The notes under the pieces are model-generated. The model saw only the letters and a program-made list of their open reading frames with translations, ran no database searches and had not been told where the DNA came from. A stretch of DNA of 64,000 nucleotides from Sipunculus nudus (lineage: Eukaryota > Annelida > Sipuncula > Golfingiida > Sipunculidae), in NCBI GenBank assembly GCA_026874595.1, contig CM049314.1, positions 64,826,800 through 64,890,799 on the forward strand, written 5' to 3'. Both the position numbers and the translations under genes were made by a program. Below are positions 1 through 11,440 of the stretch, one piece after another; the stretch's first letter is position 1, and each line of letters starts with the position of its first letter.

Positions 1-71
1 TATGTATGCATGTATTTTAGTTTCAGTTCTTTCATATTTGCTTTTTTATCTGTGTACTTATCTATATCATC

Positions 72-157
72 TAGACCAGGACCCTATTGAAAAACAGCTT
101 TTGCTGAATAGGCTATCCTGGTTAAATATGTATTATAAATAAATAAATAAATAAATA
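72..157 (+). repeat. Probable LINE 3' end with hairpin and (AAAT)n tail
   Basis: A compact hairpin (CCTATT at 83-88 pairs with AATAGG at 107-112, with an inner CAGC-TTTT-GCTG stem at 95-106) is followed by a short spacer and a pure tetranucleotide tail at about 135-157. A 3' stem-loop plus short tandem tail is the usual 3' end of a non-LTR retrotransposon. The LINE clade cannot be named from this short piece, and no coding sequence is attached. Confidence 0.45.
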
Positions 158-158
158 C

Positions 159-1535
159 CATCAGTCCGATGGTCAGTTTGTCATACTATTAATTATAATT
201 ACCCACAAAAGAAAAATAACATGTTGAAATGAATAGTTTAACGGACTGTACTCTGACCGAACACCCTGTCTAAATGATTCTCTTTATATTTATTCTGCTA
301 CTACACGGCAGCTGTGATCAAAGTAGTTCATGTGACGATTTATGATAATCAAATTAGTATAACATAAATAGGTTTACCTTGCTAAGCATCGGCAGTATTG
401 CAAGTTCTATAAAGATAAATGGCATAATATTAAGTTGCGATATATGTGATTTCCTATATTATAGGGGAGGGGGATATTGCGTAATAAAGATGTTACGTAA
501 AAATAACATTGTGGCGTCATCTTTGTGCATTGCAAAATGTATCTGGTCCAAGATCGCCGGCTTAAGCCGTCACAAAATGTCTCAGTGCCGGGCATCTGTT
601 TAAGTATATTTCATTTTTTTTTTCAATTATAGGAGATAAATTATTAATATATTTGTGTCATTTGACTTGTTTGTGTCTTTAGTAAAAAAAAGTAAGTTTA
701 GCGCATTGTAGCGCAACATGTAATAACTAAACTTGTGCTCCCATAGCGGAGGTATGTATCCATTAGGTTGCAGATTTCTATTTCTATTATGTATTAATGT
801 GTCAAAACCCTTTCTTCACAGCCGCAGAATTATTTTACTGACGAAGATAGCTTGCTTTTTTCAATTTTTACTCAGAAACAACATGTTTAAATATCACAAG
901 CAAATATAGCCGTATCTTCAAAGACAGTTTACGGAATACATGCTGACCCTATGGCAAAGAGCAGTAAGTATAATTTCCGTTTACTTCCTGAAAGATAGCT
1001 GGTAGTGTGTGAAGATCATACTTTAAACTATATAAGGTGGAGAATGTACTGCCCTGATATCCTATTATTATGGACTAGGACCTAGCAAAGCATACATCTG
1101 ATAGCACACAGACTGGCATTTATGATGACGTGTTAACTCATTTCCGCTCGAAGATGGAGATACGGCTTTTTGCCTTGGCACGACACTCAAGAGTGTAAGA
1201 ACTCAACGCTGTTATATATACCATGATTGAACACCTAAGCTTCAATTATGGGAGACATAAAAATAACTCATTGGGATATGCCGACTGGTAAAACCCCCAA
1301 ATATCCAATCAGCGAACTAACACATTCTTAAACGTATTTTGGTTATTATACATGGTGGGTCACAAGCCAATGTTTATATCCAGACATCACTCATATCTGC
1401 CAATCGTATAGAACTTGATTTGATCTACAATAAAACAAATGATTAGCAATATGTCATTACAAGTCGCAATTTACACATACAAAAAAAAAATAAATCAAGT
1501 TTGATAAAGACAACAAAACGGTCACTGAACTTTAC
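159..1535. other. No gene seen
   Basis: AT-rich sequence with only short chance reading frames. It is the left flank of the LTR retrotransposon. No coding, RNA or repeat signal was recognised. Confidence 0.6.
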
Positions 1536-1801
1536 CGTCAGTATGAGATGAAAGGGTCAACGGACAGTCTGTAGGAAATATTCACAAATACAGATCACCT
1601 GGAAATATCCGTTTATTCCAGTGAAACCTTCACACTATAGACTCGGAACATCCAGCATGGATGCCGGTCAAAACAAATACGAACCTTAAACCCCAACCCT
1701 TGGTGCATGCTGGAGTCCTATTGGCCAATCATCAATGTAGAGGGATTTCCATACTTTACGGTAAGCCGTAAATACACCACCCAATCTATGCCATACTGGC
1801 G
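1536..1801 (-). repeat. 3' LTR of the retrotransposon
   Basis: This 266-bp block repeats at 8226-8491 in the same orientation with two substitutions (1561-1575 region: C/T, and about ten bases on: C/T). Read on the minus strand it begins CGCCAGTATGG and ends CTGACG, so it lacks the usual TG...CA termini. Its upstream neighbour in element orientation is a polypurine tract, which fixes it as the 3' LTR. Confidence 0.88.
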
Positions 1802-1824
1802 CTATCCTTTTTTCTTTCCCCTTT
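1802..1824 (-). other. Polypurine tract
   Basis: On the minus strand a run of purines with a single T directly precedes the 3' LTR. This is the expected position and composition of the plus-strand DNA primer of an LTR retrotransposon. Confidence 0.75.
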
Positions 1825-2925
1825 GCCTCATTCTGTTATATAATTGTTTACGTATAAAGGAGAACAAAACAAGAAAGCAACGCCCTTATAGAAATGGCGT
1901 ATTCTGAGGGTATCTGAACAATGGAACAATTGTTTATGGAAACTACAACCTAACTTAAGGGGAAGTGCAATTACGGCCGTTAAAGATCCAGAAAATCATA
2001 CACGAAAGTGTCATACAAAGTTACTAGCAGTAAAGCCTACATATGATGCATGCACTAGCTCCTTACGTAGAATCACACATGATGGAACTACTGTAAAATA
2101 TAGGTGTAGGTCAAATACTACGCTCCCGAGGCAGCGGAAATCATACGCTTCTAAAGAAGCGACTGATTTTCACGCTGCCAGCTTTGACCGTTTATGATAT
2201 ATTTAGACACCAGATGGCGGTTCGTTGTCCACTGAACAAAACGTGCGTATGATGTGACAAGCAGCCAACCAGATGCCAATAACAAACACGCGACAGGCAT
2301 CCTGGCTCCGCCCATAGCTGCGCTTCAAGCGCCGTTTGAAGACAAGTTTACATTCGAATTTTAATTGTTCCCTCTTCATTCTCGCATCATCGACAGATTC
2401 GATTCTGACAGTATGACTGTGTTAGCGTAGCCATGTGTCTGGTGTCTGCAGAACTGAAACCAGCCCGCGAGGTGTGCATGCAGCCTTTGTTGTTTCGTTT
2501 CGTTTGAATTACAGCTCACCGATCGGGCATCCTTTGTGCCCAAGGCCCTAAGCAAACCACGTCTGCGGCAATTCTCTCTGAGCCTGTGGCCTGTTCATAC
2601 GGTTACCGGGGCGATGAGCTGTCACTCAAAACGAAATAAGCTCCGTATATTCCTCGCTTGGCCGTGTCTTCCAGCACAAGGTCTCATCTGATTGGACAAA
2701 TATAGAGTGCTCCCCTCTGGTGTAGCAATTCAGGATACGAGGTCATAACAAACAGCGCTTACCATGTAGGAAGTAGGCCTATAGTTAAAGCGCTGTGTAA
2801 AGAGCGTAGTCAAATACAGAATCATGGAGATAGATTGCACTTGAGAAAAGGGACGACTATAACATCATATGGCCGACACCAACAATGAAACAAAAACAGC
2901 AATGTAAAATAACTAGAAAATAACC
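1825..2925 (-). other. 3' noncoding part of the retrotransposon
   Basis: Between the integrase stop codon and the polypurine tract there is about 1.1 kb without a plausible frame on the minus strand. A long 3' region is unusual for a simple gag-pol element. It could hold a decayed extra gene (env-like) or regulatory sequence, but I recognise none. Confidence 0.5.
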
Positions 2926-3810
2926 CTACGTCAGCACACAGTCCTTAAGTCGAACATTAAGAGTTCGTTTTCTGTTTGATTGTCTGGGTTCCTCTCTCTG
3001 CGGCGTGTCACAGCACTCCGGCTGTAGGTCTGTTGAAGCAGAGCTGACACTAGGATGAAGCACAGACGGGGCAGTTGCATCGCTGGGCATAGACAGCTCA
3101 ACTGGAATATTAGGCGGGTTCGATGGAGGTAGAGCGGCAACGTCCTGAGGTACAGGTAAACTACCGGGCTGAGCCATAGAGATAGTGGGTTCCGTGTCGG
3201 CTGACAAATGAGGAGATAACAATGGGACCATCATGTCCTCCTCAACAGAGTCATCCACAGAGTATGACCGCAAATTTGACGTACACTCGGAGGATGTGGT
3301 GGGAACTGTAAAGCACTCGGTACGCTTTACGCGGTAAGACATATTGCGCAGCTGTGACCCTGTAAACTTTTGTATATTGCACCATGGCCCGTCAATGCTG
3401 GTAACCAAGTAGCGATCCCTAGCTTTCGATTTATTCCTGTCACCATGTAAGTAAACTAAATCCCCAATCTTGGCTTCTGACTCATGTCTATAACTAGCAA
3501 GGGGAGCCTTGCTTCGTTCACTGTGGGCATGGTTACCGGAACGGAGCTGATGTTGTGCTAGTATGACGTCCTGGTCGGTGAAAGGAAGCTGCGCATTGGT
3601 AAACATATCTCGTTGGGTGAACATCTCTCGCGCCGATAGACCAAGGGCCCTGATTCTGGAATTGAGACGTGAGGTGGCTATAGCTAAGGTCATGGACGAG
3701 ACTGGTCCGCCAGACGGGTCCTCTTGTAACAATTCCCCTTCGAGCTTCTCGATAGCTTTCTCGGCAACAGGGTTCTTATAACTGTTTTTTGTTCGGCCTA
3801 GCTCATACAC
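2926..3810 (-). pseudogene. Integrase C-terminal part and tail (frame-shifted segment of pol)
   Basis: This segment opens with the third acidic catalytic region of the integrase (NPVAEKAIEKLEGEL, glutamate in the AEK motif). A basic C-terminal domain follows with an 'IGDLVYLHGDRNK' SH3-like strand, then a proline/serine-rich tail ending at the stop. The frame differs from the rest of pol. The first codon here is GTG, not a true start: the segment is the continuation of the integrase after a one-base deletion around 3812-3822. Roughly the last 120 residues after the SH3-like part look low-complexity and have no assigned function. Confidence 0.8.
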
Positions 3811-4796
3811 AAACGGTGTTTTTCTAAGAGCTTGTCAGGTTGGATTGCCTGGAACCCCGGACCTGGGTCAGTGCGAATGGTGGCATATGGACCATCAAGT
3901 GGAATCATACCGACACAAAGCTGGATAATGGCATCTCGTAGCGTATTCCCACGTTCATCCTGGAGAATGCAAGCATTTGTAAACGAGGTAACGCACTCAC
4001 GCACAACCAGAATAAACTGTCTGGACCGACGCATCACATCTGCGGCAAGTGATACGCCCACAGCAGCTGGAGGGTCATTTGTACTCTGCTCTACTCTGGC
4101 CTTAGGTGCCAACTGCAACACGGCACACTGGTGGCAACTCTGTGACGTGGCGCGTACAGACTTCTCGAGATCTAAGGCATAAAAGTATCTTAGCATCATC
4201 GCTTTCAATTGGTTGGAGGAAGGATGGTCAAGCCTGATATGTAAGGCCATAGCTAGGCCATCTAAGACTGCCTTTGGGACTATAATACGTTCACGCGTAG
4301 GGCCTAAAGGCTCATGCTGAACGACTACCAACAGGCCACTCTTTGCAATAGTGGCGACACGCAGATATCTTTTGACGTCGCCCTGGTGAGTGAGTTTTTT
4401 AGAAGGCCTAGTGCCTTGAACTAAATGGGCGTGAACTCGTATAAGATCAGCGCTCTTCACCTGTATATTAGCCCAGGTCTTTCTATTTGTAAAAAGGAGC
4501 TTAGCGACGTTGGTCATAACATCATCACATGTCACTTTACGAACAACCGACTCCTCTAGCTCACACACAAAACCGCATATTTGGCATTTTTCTTCTTGAC
4601 ACTCTGGCGCATTTCTGCTGGCAAAATCAGAGGGGATGTTGGCAGTTCCTGACAAGTTTCGGATGGAAACCTGATAACGGCTGGCTGTAGACAAAAATGT
4701 CGAAACACGAGGGCTGCTCGAAAACTCACCGCGGCAGAGCTTACTGAATGCTTCAACACATGGCTTACTGTCAGTGAGAACGCACGTTTTATGCCT
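3798..4796 (-). pseudogene. Distal RNase H and integrase (pol segment)
   Basis: The frame runs on directly from the RNase H segment after an in-frame TAA at 4797-4799. It first gives the late RNase H motif TDSKPCVEAF. The integrase zinc domain follows, with histidines in HIRLDH and cysteines in SCHQC (HHCC). Two catalytic aspartates are visible in AADVMRR and RTDPGPGF; the catalytic glutamate is in the other frame beyond the frameshift at the end of this segment. Integrase would join the element's cDNA to host DNA. The stop and the frameshift mean this copy cannot make an intact protein. Confidence 0.82.
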
Positions 4797-5048
4797 TTAC
4801 TGGATAATGTAAGGACTGAAGTGCTTGATGGCCGCTGCTATGCCAAGTGCCTCGAGCTCGCAAGGCAGCCAGGTGACTTGGTGCTTGCGTAACTTAGCGC
4901 TGAAATGGCCTGCCACTCGTGGTTTGCCATTGCGCGTGATGTACAAAGTAGCTCCTATGCCCCTGGGACGGGTAGCAGCGTCGGTAACTCCCCAGAGCTG
5001 GTCATCCGGATGAGGCAAAGCAATTGATGCGCTCCGCGACAAGGCCCT
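4797..5048 (-). pseudogene. RNase H proximal part (pol segment between two stops)
   Basis: This lies in the same frame as the reverse transcriptase upstream and the integrase downstream, bounded by TAG at 5049-5051 and TAA at 4797-4799. It carries the first RNase H aspartate in [10 protein letters not shown] and the catalytic-glutamate region around [14 protein letters not shown]. RNase H would degrade the RNA strand during reverse transcription. Both bounding stops look like point mutations, since the frame is preserved on each side. Confidence 0.8.
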
Positions 5049-7427
5049 CTATGCCTTAGTAAAACTAGACCTAAGCTCATCAGACCACAATATTTGTTCT
5101 TTAGATTCCATACCTGCTATGGCGTCCTCTAATGGGGCTAACCACTGTGCGCACTGTGGTAATACCCTTGCAAGCACTTTGTATGCACCAATAAACGAGC
5201 GAAGACCCTTAACTGTCCCGGGTATAGAGCATGTGGACAGTGTGGCAAGGCGGTGCGGGCTAGCTGATATATTTCCCTGTTGCCAGATCCAGCCAAGAAT
5301 AACCGCAGATTGAGGCGCAATAACTGTCTTCGACGGAGAAAGTGTCAGATTGTTCGTGGCTAATGCAGCCAAGACTCGACTCCAGTTATTCAAGAGATCG
5401 GATGGGGTGTCGCCACCGATATACATGTCGTCTGCAATCTTAGCAACTACCCCTTCCACCAGAAGGTCGCCTAGGACACGGCACATAAGTTCCTCCAGTG
5501 CGGTCTCCGAACCGGGCATCCCCATTGCACATCTGCGGTACACTCTGATGCCACGAAAAGGAGTGGCAACGCCACAGTATTTCATTGACTGTTTCGCGAG
5601 TGGTATTTGATAAAATGCACTTTTCAAGTCAGTCAGAATTATGTATTTCCACCGTCCTATATTACGAAGTGTACTATCCATATCAGGAAGAAGCGATGGT
5701 TGTGGCTTGCAGTATCTACCAACATCTGCGAATGCGGTGACTAGCCGTGAGCCCCCACTAGGCTTCTTGACTAGGACTGAGGGGTTAACATATTCAACAA
5801 ATATACCTATTGCCTCGGGGACTGCAAAAACACCCGCCGCTTCCAATGCGTCAAACTGGTCCTGGAGTTCTAGCAGTCTATCGCGTGAATACGGTGGGAC
5901 CCGTCCCTTCCTCTGAGGCGGCTCCACAGGCCCCATATTCACGACAGCCTCAAATAGACCGGATGCGCCATTGTAACACCTTATGTTTGGATCAAAAACA
6001 GAATCAAAGTCTTTATGTTTGTCAATAAAAGCCGACCTGATTGCTTCGGGCAAGATGTTGTGGGGGTCAACCTGAATATGTTGTGAAAATAAGTCACTGG
6101 GGCAAGAGGTCTGGTGCTTGTGTGGTGCCTTTAGAGCGTCAGGGGCCTCATAAGGCCTTTCATCTGTATCGCTGGCAAGGTCCACAGACAAAGCCCGCAC
6201 TTGGCACACATGATCATTTTTTCTCACAAGTATGGGTGCCCCAGTTAGGTTTGGACCCACGCTTCGGACAACCTCTGGAGATGGGCACGGCTCACAGCTA
6301 TGAAATGTCTTGGAAGCACAGTCATAGCGGGGCTCAAGAGCCAAATATTTGTCGTCGCACCCAATGTTGGGCGGGATGTCCATTTCAAGGAACTCTCCTT
6401 GCCAAACGGTTGTGTTGGCGGGTGGTGCGCGTAATACTTGTGCCCGCCGAATTGAATGCAATTCCTTAATACCGGACCTTTGAGCATATTCATAGACTGT
6501 TCCTTCACTGAATATTACCTGATGCTTCGCTGGTCTTCCGGCGATATCATTCTGCTCCATAAAGGGTACCCCAGCAAGGATATCAACATCTAACTGGCTC
6601 ACTACTAATCCCTCAAAATGGAAGGACTTGTCTTTTCTATGAAAGGTCATTGTAGTCTCACCGATGACCTCAAGTGGAGACTGACCATCAGCTTGGTTTG
6701 CCATTTGGGATGAATGCTTGATAACTGCTCCCGCCCTTCGAGCGGCTTCACCACTGATCATATTACCTGTGGCACCACAGTCAAGAGTTATGTTTATTGG
6801 TGTGTGACCATGAAACATGTTCACCGTAGGGGACGCTTTCACTTTAACGCGTCGTGCTGTAAAAGTAGATAACTCTCTAAACTCAGGTGACCAACCCTCT
6901 TGTGAATCATGTGCCCTGTCTAGATCAACATCAGGAGATAATCCCTCACAATTTGGCTCCTCATTATATCCGGAGACCTGTCTTGTTCGTACCATGTACC
7001 TTCTGTCACTTTCAGGCAGAAATCTACATTCACTTAGGAAATGCTGATAAGGTCTCCCAGCCTGAGAGCACAACGGGCATTTTGTTTCCAAGCGCCTAGT
7101 GCGGGGGAGAGACTGAGGAGTGGGCGCTTTTTGTGAGTATGAGCGGGGTTGCTGGAATCTAGACACCGCAGTACGCATAACTTTTGCATCTTCAACTTTG
7201 GGGATCTCGTCCAGCAGCGAAGACAAGGCCTGCGATATCTCTGGTTTAATAGAGGCCAATGTACGCGACCGAAGCTCCGTGCCATATCGTTGCTTGACCA
7301 AACGTGGTAGATCTGGGTGAATGAGTCTTAACCAAGTCAGCACGACCAAATTTTCCAAAGTCGGGGTTAATTCCTCATCTTCATCAATGGATTCACCATG
7401 ATGGGAGATGCTGCCGGACTTTTTCAA
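5049..7427 (-). pseudogene. Gag C-terminus, protease and reverse transcriptase (792 codons)
   Basis: The first codon of this open stretch is TTG, so it is a continuation of gag after a frameshift and not an independent start. Residues 117-134 form a CCHC-like knuckle with unusual spacing (C-x2-C-x8-H-x4-C). The aspartic protease motif is LDCGATG at 215-221, with cysteine in place of the usual Thr/Ser after the aspartate. Reverse transcriptase spans about 510-770: LTDLKSAFYQIP at 598-609 holds the first catalytic aspartate, and IADDMYIGG at 664-672 is the YxDD-type box with Tyr replaced by Ile. The frame ends at TAG 5049-5051. Confidence 0.88.
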
Positions 7428-7899
7428 TAGACTGTCTTCGATAAAGGCTACAAGACGCTGATAGAGCCTTTTCAGGTCTCTCTTCAGGCTCTAAGTGGAA
7501 GTCGAAATAAAAAAAATGACCACCTGTGCGTTGAAAACCATAATATAGGCGAATTGATTCCCATATACCGTCGAGTGATGTAGAATGAGTCACTATTGTG
7601 TTTCTAGAGATAACTGGGCAATAATTGGCTATCTGACCCAGCATAAGCTCCAACATGCTGACTTTCTGTTGGGCTGTACGTCTCTCACTTGTAGGCACAC
7701 TACTGTCATCACTGGTAAGTCCACGTAACAACTGACTCTTTGACTTCTTAAGCCACGTAAATCCTTCAACTAAAAAGGGAGCAAAGTTGGCATCCAATGA
7801 CAGGGTGTAAATAATGTTCTGACGCCAGCTTTCTACGGAAGTAAGTGTCTCGTTTTCGGTTAAGCACCATTGTTTCGGAGCGCGATGGGTAGAGGCCAT
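7393..7899 (-). pseudogene. Gag N-terminal part
   Basis: ATG at 7899 starts 168 codons beginning [14 protein letters not shown] tryptophan-rich N-terminus ([14 protein letters not shown]) and a helical body resemble the capsid-like Gag of marine-invertebrate LTR elements. The frame ends early. About 25 codons before the stop the sense frame shifts by one base near 7470, and the rest of Gag, including the knuckle, lies in the adjoining frame. It could be a programmed frameshift, but no slippery heptamer is obvious and Gag homology simply continues across it, so a one-base insertion is more likely. Confidence 0.7.
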
Positions 7900-8212
7900 G
7901 TTCTAAGGCTATCAGTATCACAATCAGTATCAAGTTTGATTTAAGCACAGAGTATTTCCAAGTATTCGGAATCAATGTATGGTTTATATTTAGTCAGTGC
8001 ATAGGCCTACACAATGAAAACTGTGATTTCTACCTTAAGGCAATGACAGTACCTGTTTTTCACTGAAAACGTTCAAGTACAGTAGTAGCGTATACTAGTA
8101 GATGCTTTCTGGTTAAGTAGTTACAACTGCTCTTGTTGACAGCAAAGTCCGCCAAAATACCTTCACCTCAGCTCAGTTCGATTGTATCCGAAAACCTCAA
8201 CAGTAAATGAAA
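7900..8212 (-). other. 5' leader of the retrotransposon
   Basis: About 310 bp lie between the primer binding site and the gag start on the minus strand. No reading frame is seen. This would be the untranslated leader and packaging region. Confidence 0.6.
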
Positions 8213-8225
8213 ACCGCTGCCACCA
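8213..8225 (-). other. Primer binding site, tRNA-Leu type
   Basis: Directly after the 5' LTR the minus strand reads TGGTGGCAGCGGT. This is complementary to the 3' end CCGCTGCCACCA found on one class of animal leucine tRNAs (those starting GGTAGCG). The 13-base match, zero spacing from the LTR and the initial TGG all fit a primer site. The tRNA assignment is from memory. Confidence 0.75.
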
Positions 8226-8491
8226 CGTCAGTATGAGATGAAAGGGTCAATGGACAGTCTGTAGGAAATATTTACAAATACAGATCACCTGGAAATATCC
8301 GTTTATTCCAGTGAAACCTTCACACTATAGACTCGGAACATCCAGCATGGATGCCGGTCAAAACAAATACGAACCTTAAACCCCAACCCTTGGTGCATGC
8401 TGGAGTCCTATTGGCCAATCATCAATGTAGAGGGATTTCCATACTTTACGGTAAGCCGTAAATACACCACCCAATCTATGCCATACTGGCG
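8226..8491 (-). repeat. 5' LTR of the retrotransposon
   Basis: This is the near-identical partner of 1536-1801. It contains no recognised TATA box in the expected place; promoter elements were not resolved. Confidence 0.88.
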
Positions 8492-8841
8492 TACAGCAAA
8501 TGGACACGGAGCGCAATCGTGAGTTAGCTCTTAACGCGTAAACACGTATTTACAGAGTGCTCATCACGAAACTTAGTGTTGCTACACTAAGCATTAGTGC
8601 CAACATGGAGACCGGGTATTTAGTATACGGCCTACAAGCGGATATTCACCACAACAAAATACAAAATTCACCACAACAACCTGTTGAAATCAACATTTCC
8701 GGATCTAATCTTTGATAAGATAGTAAGCACAAGGAATTGCCTTTACCTTCATTCAATCACGCCAAATGCCGGCGCCAAACTTATGGATCTAACCAACTGA
8801 AAAACAACAACAGAGTTTCGAGAAGTAACTGAAGTTACTTC

Positions 8842-9997
8842 TACCACACACAACATACGAAGACGAACCGACAGACAAGCAAGAAAGAGGAAATTTCCTA
8901 TCGTTGTGAAGGGAGTACCCACCAACATACCAGACCATGGAATTCTACAACAACTACAGAATAAACGACAAAAGCCGAACGCAGTCATCCAATTGAAAAA
9001 CCACAGCGGTCAACCAACCACAAATAATCCTGAAAACACAAGAGGACGCAAACAGCACTTGCCCAGGGCCTGCGCATCGAACCGGAACGGTTCTCCGTGG
9101 AAACCTATAGAGACGTTGAAATCTCCTTTTGTGGGAAATGCCTCGGCTGGGGTCACTACAGCATCGCGTGTCAGAACCACAACAGATGTTATCGCTGCGG
9201 GTCAGAAGAACATTTAACTAAGTTTTGTCAACAACAACAACCTAGATGTGGAAATTGCCAGGGAGCCTACTCCTCGTCTTACCGCGGGTGCGCCACCTAT
9301 CGACGAATCTAGAAACAATTCTACAAAGCCATGACAAGTGATACATCTACGCAACTAAGTGAACAAGCTCCAATGGAAGTAGAACCAGTATTGCCGACCA
9401 CCCCAAAGAAAAAGACGACTACAAGAGATATTGAAACACAAACTACTGAGAAAACAAAGACCAAGTCAACCCAAGTTGGAGCTAACAGTAAAACCACCAA
9501 GACCACCCAGACACTGACCACCAACCAAAATAGAAGTTCAGACTAGACCACTTAGTCAAACAATTTCAACTCAAACTGACGCCGAATCTACTACCACAGA
9601 GGCCACTAGATGTCGCTCATGTTGACAGACAACCCAAGCAGAAGCGATCTCATCTGATGAAGAATCTGAAGACTGCCAAGATGAAACATACAGTGATGAT
9701 CGTCAAGAAATGTCGACAGCAGACTACGTACCAACAGAAAGAGAAATTGACGCAGCTAGACAGTTCGGGATCCAAAACCGAATCAAGCGAGGATTATCAG
9801 CAACTTCACCAATTACAGACAGCCTCATAGTCGGCACCATGCCATTATTCTTCCCAGATTTACTTCAAGAAGGCGGAAACCTCCCCGAACCTAATATTCC
9901 AGAAACCTCAACCCAGGCAACATCCAGAACGACAGCGGCAACTACCACCACCAAGTCTGTTAAGAAAAAGAAGAAAAGACCAGGATGGAAATAAGAT
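8842..9997 (+). pseudogene. LINE ORF1 remnant with zinc knuckles (Jockey/I-like)
   Basis: A region with broken frames encodes pieces of a non-LTR ORF1. Near 8895 the text FPIVVKGVPTNIP resembles the RRM-like part of such proteins. After a frameshift (between about 8990 and 9055), 9097-9312 gives two clean CCHC knuckles, CGKCLGWGHYSIAC and CYRCGSEEHLTKFC, and a third degenerate one, CGNCQGAYSSSYRGC, that has lost its histidine. A Thr/Lys-rich C-terminal region follows and ends at 9994 in a basic tail (KKKKKRPGWK). ORF1 would bind element RNA. No ORF2 (endonuclease/RT) is visible downstream, so the copy is truncated. Confidence 0.7.
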
Positions 9998-10887
9998 CAC
10001 GACAATAACGTCCAGAACAAAGGCATCCCTAGAAAGAAACAGAAAGCACTACTGAGCACCAGGCTAGTCTATCGGCTCCTGTGAGCAGAGTCATCATCTC
10101 ATCAACCTCATTCATCATGCTTAAGGAACCCCTGGTGGGCAGTTTTTCAACTACTCGTGTGCCAGTGGTGCTCGATGGGCGAGAAAACATCTATACCTAC
10201 CTACATGGACACTGAGCGCCATCTGGTGGCAACAAACGAAGTTAAACAGTTTTACACTTATCAGCTAATTTTACCTCTGTCATATTTTCAATGGGAATTT
10301 TACTCGTTAGATACGCTAATGATCCACATCTATTGTATTTTTATTCATAACCTGAATATTTCGCTACAAAACGGACAAGATTTCGAAACCAGATTATATA
10401 TGAAACTCCAGCAGACATACAACAAGGTCTGAATGATACGGCAGTTTAGGCGCAAAAGTAAATGGTCGAAAATGAGGACAGCGTGTTCTCATAAAGTTAC
10501 AGAAGTAATACAAAGTTGCCATTCTCGGAATACCAGTTCAAACATTCCTTAATACCTTAAGACATGCGTTACAGCACGTAAGATTTAGTTATACTAGTTT
10601 AAAGGAATAAACTTATTTCTTAAGCAGACTTTTAAACTTCCACGTTAACAAAGAATAAAAAGCCTTATAATGCATCAATTATGTTAATGTACACCAGTAG
10701 GTGGCAGCCTGGTAATAAAAACAAGCATAGTCACATCACCGATCGAAAGATGGCAGCACATACAGCACATACTCTTGGCATTTTAATAATATAAAATACA
10801 AAACTAAGTTTCTAGTGAACGGAACAATACACTCATTATTAACCGCCTCATTCCTCATTTTCAATATGTCTGGGGCTCATTTAAGCT
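9998..10887. other. No gene; one CTCF-like site
   Basis: Noncoding sequence downstream of the LINE remnant. At 10694-10707 it reads CCAGTAGGTGGCAG, a perfect fit to the animal CTCF core CCASYAGRKGGC. Binding is untested and a 12-bp match alone is weak evidence. Confidence 0.3.
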
Positions 10888-10980
10888 AACTAGGGTGGTC
10901 GATATTATCGATATTTCGGTATATCGCGATACGGTGATTCGCATTTTGCGTATCGCGATACAGTGTTCAGACTGATATTT
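10888..10980. repeat. Palindrome-rich repeat, possible DNA-transposon end
   Basis: This short block is dense in TATCGCGATA-type palindromes, with GTATCGCGATAC-like words at two places and ATTATCGATAT in front. Such TCGCGA/ATCGAT-rich ends are seen on hAT-like non-autonomous elements. Neither a partner end nor a target duplication was found. Confidence 0.3.
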
Positions 10981-11440
10981 TTCTAGAAGTGTCTAAAACT
11001 ATTTTGTTTGTTAAATCGTATGTTTGTCAGAAAGTTGAAACATTTAAATAGGTGGGGATAAATGACAGGCTTTAAGTGAAAGCCACTACCGTGTCCTTAG
11101 AAGTTAAGGATAGGAAATATTCGGGTAGGTCTGAAATACCACACAGCGAAGGTTCGTCCAAGGAACTATATGCATGCCTGCTCGATTACATTTTGAATAA
11201 TCGAGAAAATTCCCATACAACAAACAGAAAGAAGTGCTGAACATAGTCATAATAAGTAGTCAATCATTAATATTCGCTCCTCAGATCTTACAAATATGAT
11301 AAAGGCATTAAGATCAAGTGCCCATTACCTGCACCTATATCGCGCTGAATACTTTACTAATTACATTAGTAAGTAATAGAAGGTAGTGTTACCCTCCGAT
11401 GTAAAGTGCTCTAGCTTCATATTAGCTTCATTCTAACCAC

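Larger units (their letters stand above)
1536..8491 (-). mobile_element. LTR retrotransposon, Ty3/Gypsy-like, nearly complete, coding-defective
   Basis: A 6956-bp element reads on the minus strand in the order 5' LTR, primer site, gag, protease, reverse transcriptase, RNase H, integrase, long 3' region, polypurine tract, 3' LTR. The order protease-RT-RNase H-integrase is that of Ty3/Gypsy (and BEL) elements; the RT and integrase texture favours Ty3/Gypsy. The two LTRs differ at two of 266 positions, which argues for a recent insertion. Despite this the open frame is broken by a frameshift near 7470, in-frame stops at 5049-5051 and 4797-4799, and a frameshift near 3815. The bases TAC directly flank both outer ends (1533-1535 and 8492-8494), a weak candidate target duplication. 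The right flank lies in front of a LINE remnant. Confidence 0.9.

Noticed and set aside
5138-6508. Several antisense and shifted frames over pol
   Set aside because: Shadows of the strongly biased RT reading frame.
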